A stretch of 6,530 nt of DNA, taken from Armatimonadota bacterium (GTDB lineage: Bacteria; Armatimonadota; Fimbriimonadia; Fimbriimonadales; Fimbriimonadaceae). The notes under the pieces were generated by a model that saw only the letters and a list, made by a program, of their open reading frames with translations, ran no database searches and was not told the origin of the DNA. The stretch lies in contig JAFAFM010000083.1 in the NCBI GenBank assembly GCA_023423495.1, forward strand, positions 1-6,530, given 5' to 3'. Position numbers and translations under genes: made by a program. This document shows, one piece after another, positions 6,350-6,530 of the stretch (position 1 is the stretch's first letter; each line of letters opens with the position of its first letter).

Positions 6350-6530
6350 ATGTACGCACCACCGCCTCCTCCTCAAGACACTAAAAAGCCCATTCCGTGG
6401 CTTCCCATCATCCTGCTCATTTCCATCGGATTCTTTTCCGTCCTCGGGCTCTGTGCGTTCGGCGGCTACCAGGCGTACCGGATGATCGCGTCTCAACCGC
6501 CGACTCGGGCGGGCTACGGTAAGCCGCAAG
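6350..6530 (+). CDS. Small proline-rich, single-pass membrane protein, truncated by the window edge
   Basis: An ATG at 6350, 7 bases after the ruvC stop, opens a frame that stays open for 60 codons to the right edge. The product begins MYAPPPPPQDTKKPIPW, a short proline-rich, basic head, followed by a strongly hydrophobic stretch at about 18-42 (LPIILLISIGFFSVLGLCAF and on) that looks like a membrane anchor. A Tyr/Arg-containing polar region then starts (YQAYRMIASQPPTRAGYG). I do not recognise a family; many bacteria have such anchored proteins with an unknown outer domain. No good ribosome binding site precedes the ATG, so coupling to ruvC is possible. The rest of the protein, and thus its role, lies outside the window. 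The reading on the opposite strand at 6332-6529 is judged to be a shadow. Confidence 0.6.
   Translation, partial: MYAPPPPPQDTKKPIPWLPIILLISIGFFSVLGLCAFGGYQAYRMIASQPPTRAGYGKPQ

Overview
The window is about 6.5 kb of GC-moderate bacterial DNA with densely packed genes arranged in two divergent groups. The minus-strand group (motA, then motB, then a large secreted metalloprotease that runs off the left edge) reads leftward from about 3876. The plus-strand group (mutL, then ruvC, then the start of a small membrane-protein gene that runs off the right edge) reads rightward from 4019. A 142-base divergent intergenic region (3877-4018) lies between them. I see no RNA genes, insertion sequences, CRISPR arrays or phage genes.

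Left part (1-2119): one uninterrupted minus-strand reading frame of 706 visible codons, reaching the window edge without a stop. It encodes an exported-looking protein with DxDxDG calcium-loop repeats, a complete metzincin zinc signature (HEFGHQIGMDH, then a Met-turn) and a beta-rich C-terminal part that is cut off. It is the least ordinary gene here. Middle (2168-3876): MotA and MotB, the proton-channel stator of the flagellar motor, with a 1-base stop/start overlap and all the key residues. Right (4019-6342): MutL of the endonuclease type (methyl-independent mismatch repair) and RuvC Holliday-junction resolvase, with a 4-base ATGA overlap that suggests translational coupling. The last gene (from 6350) starts with a proline-rich stretch and one membrane helix.

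Organism: motA/motB indicate a flagellated or formerly flagellated bacterium. The MutL carries the nuclease motifs, so this is not an E. coli-type MutH-dependent species. Gene content and protein style would fit a lineage such as Armatimonadota (Fimbriimonadales), but that is an impression, not something the window proves.

How the genes work together: MotA/MotB form one complex. MutL and RuvC both act on DNA structures arising in replication and recombination and are probably co-transcribed. The metalloprotease may be co-transcribed with motAB because it follows motB by 48 bases on the same strand with its own ribosome binding site, but no functional link can be shown. I did not find a convincing undescribed multi-gene system; the metalloprotease and the membrane protein fragment are the least characterised items.
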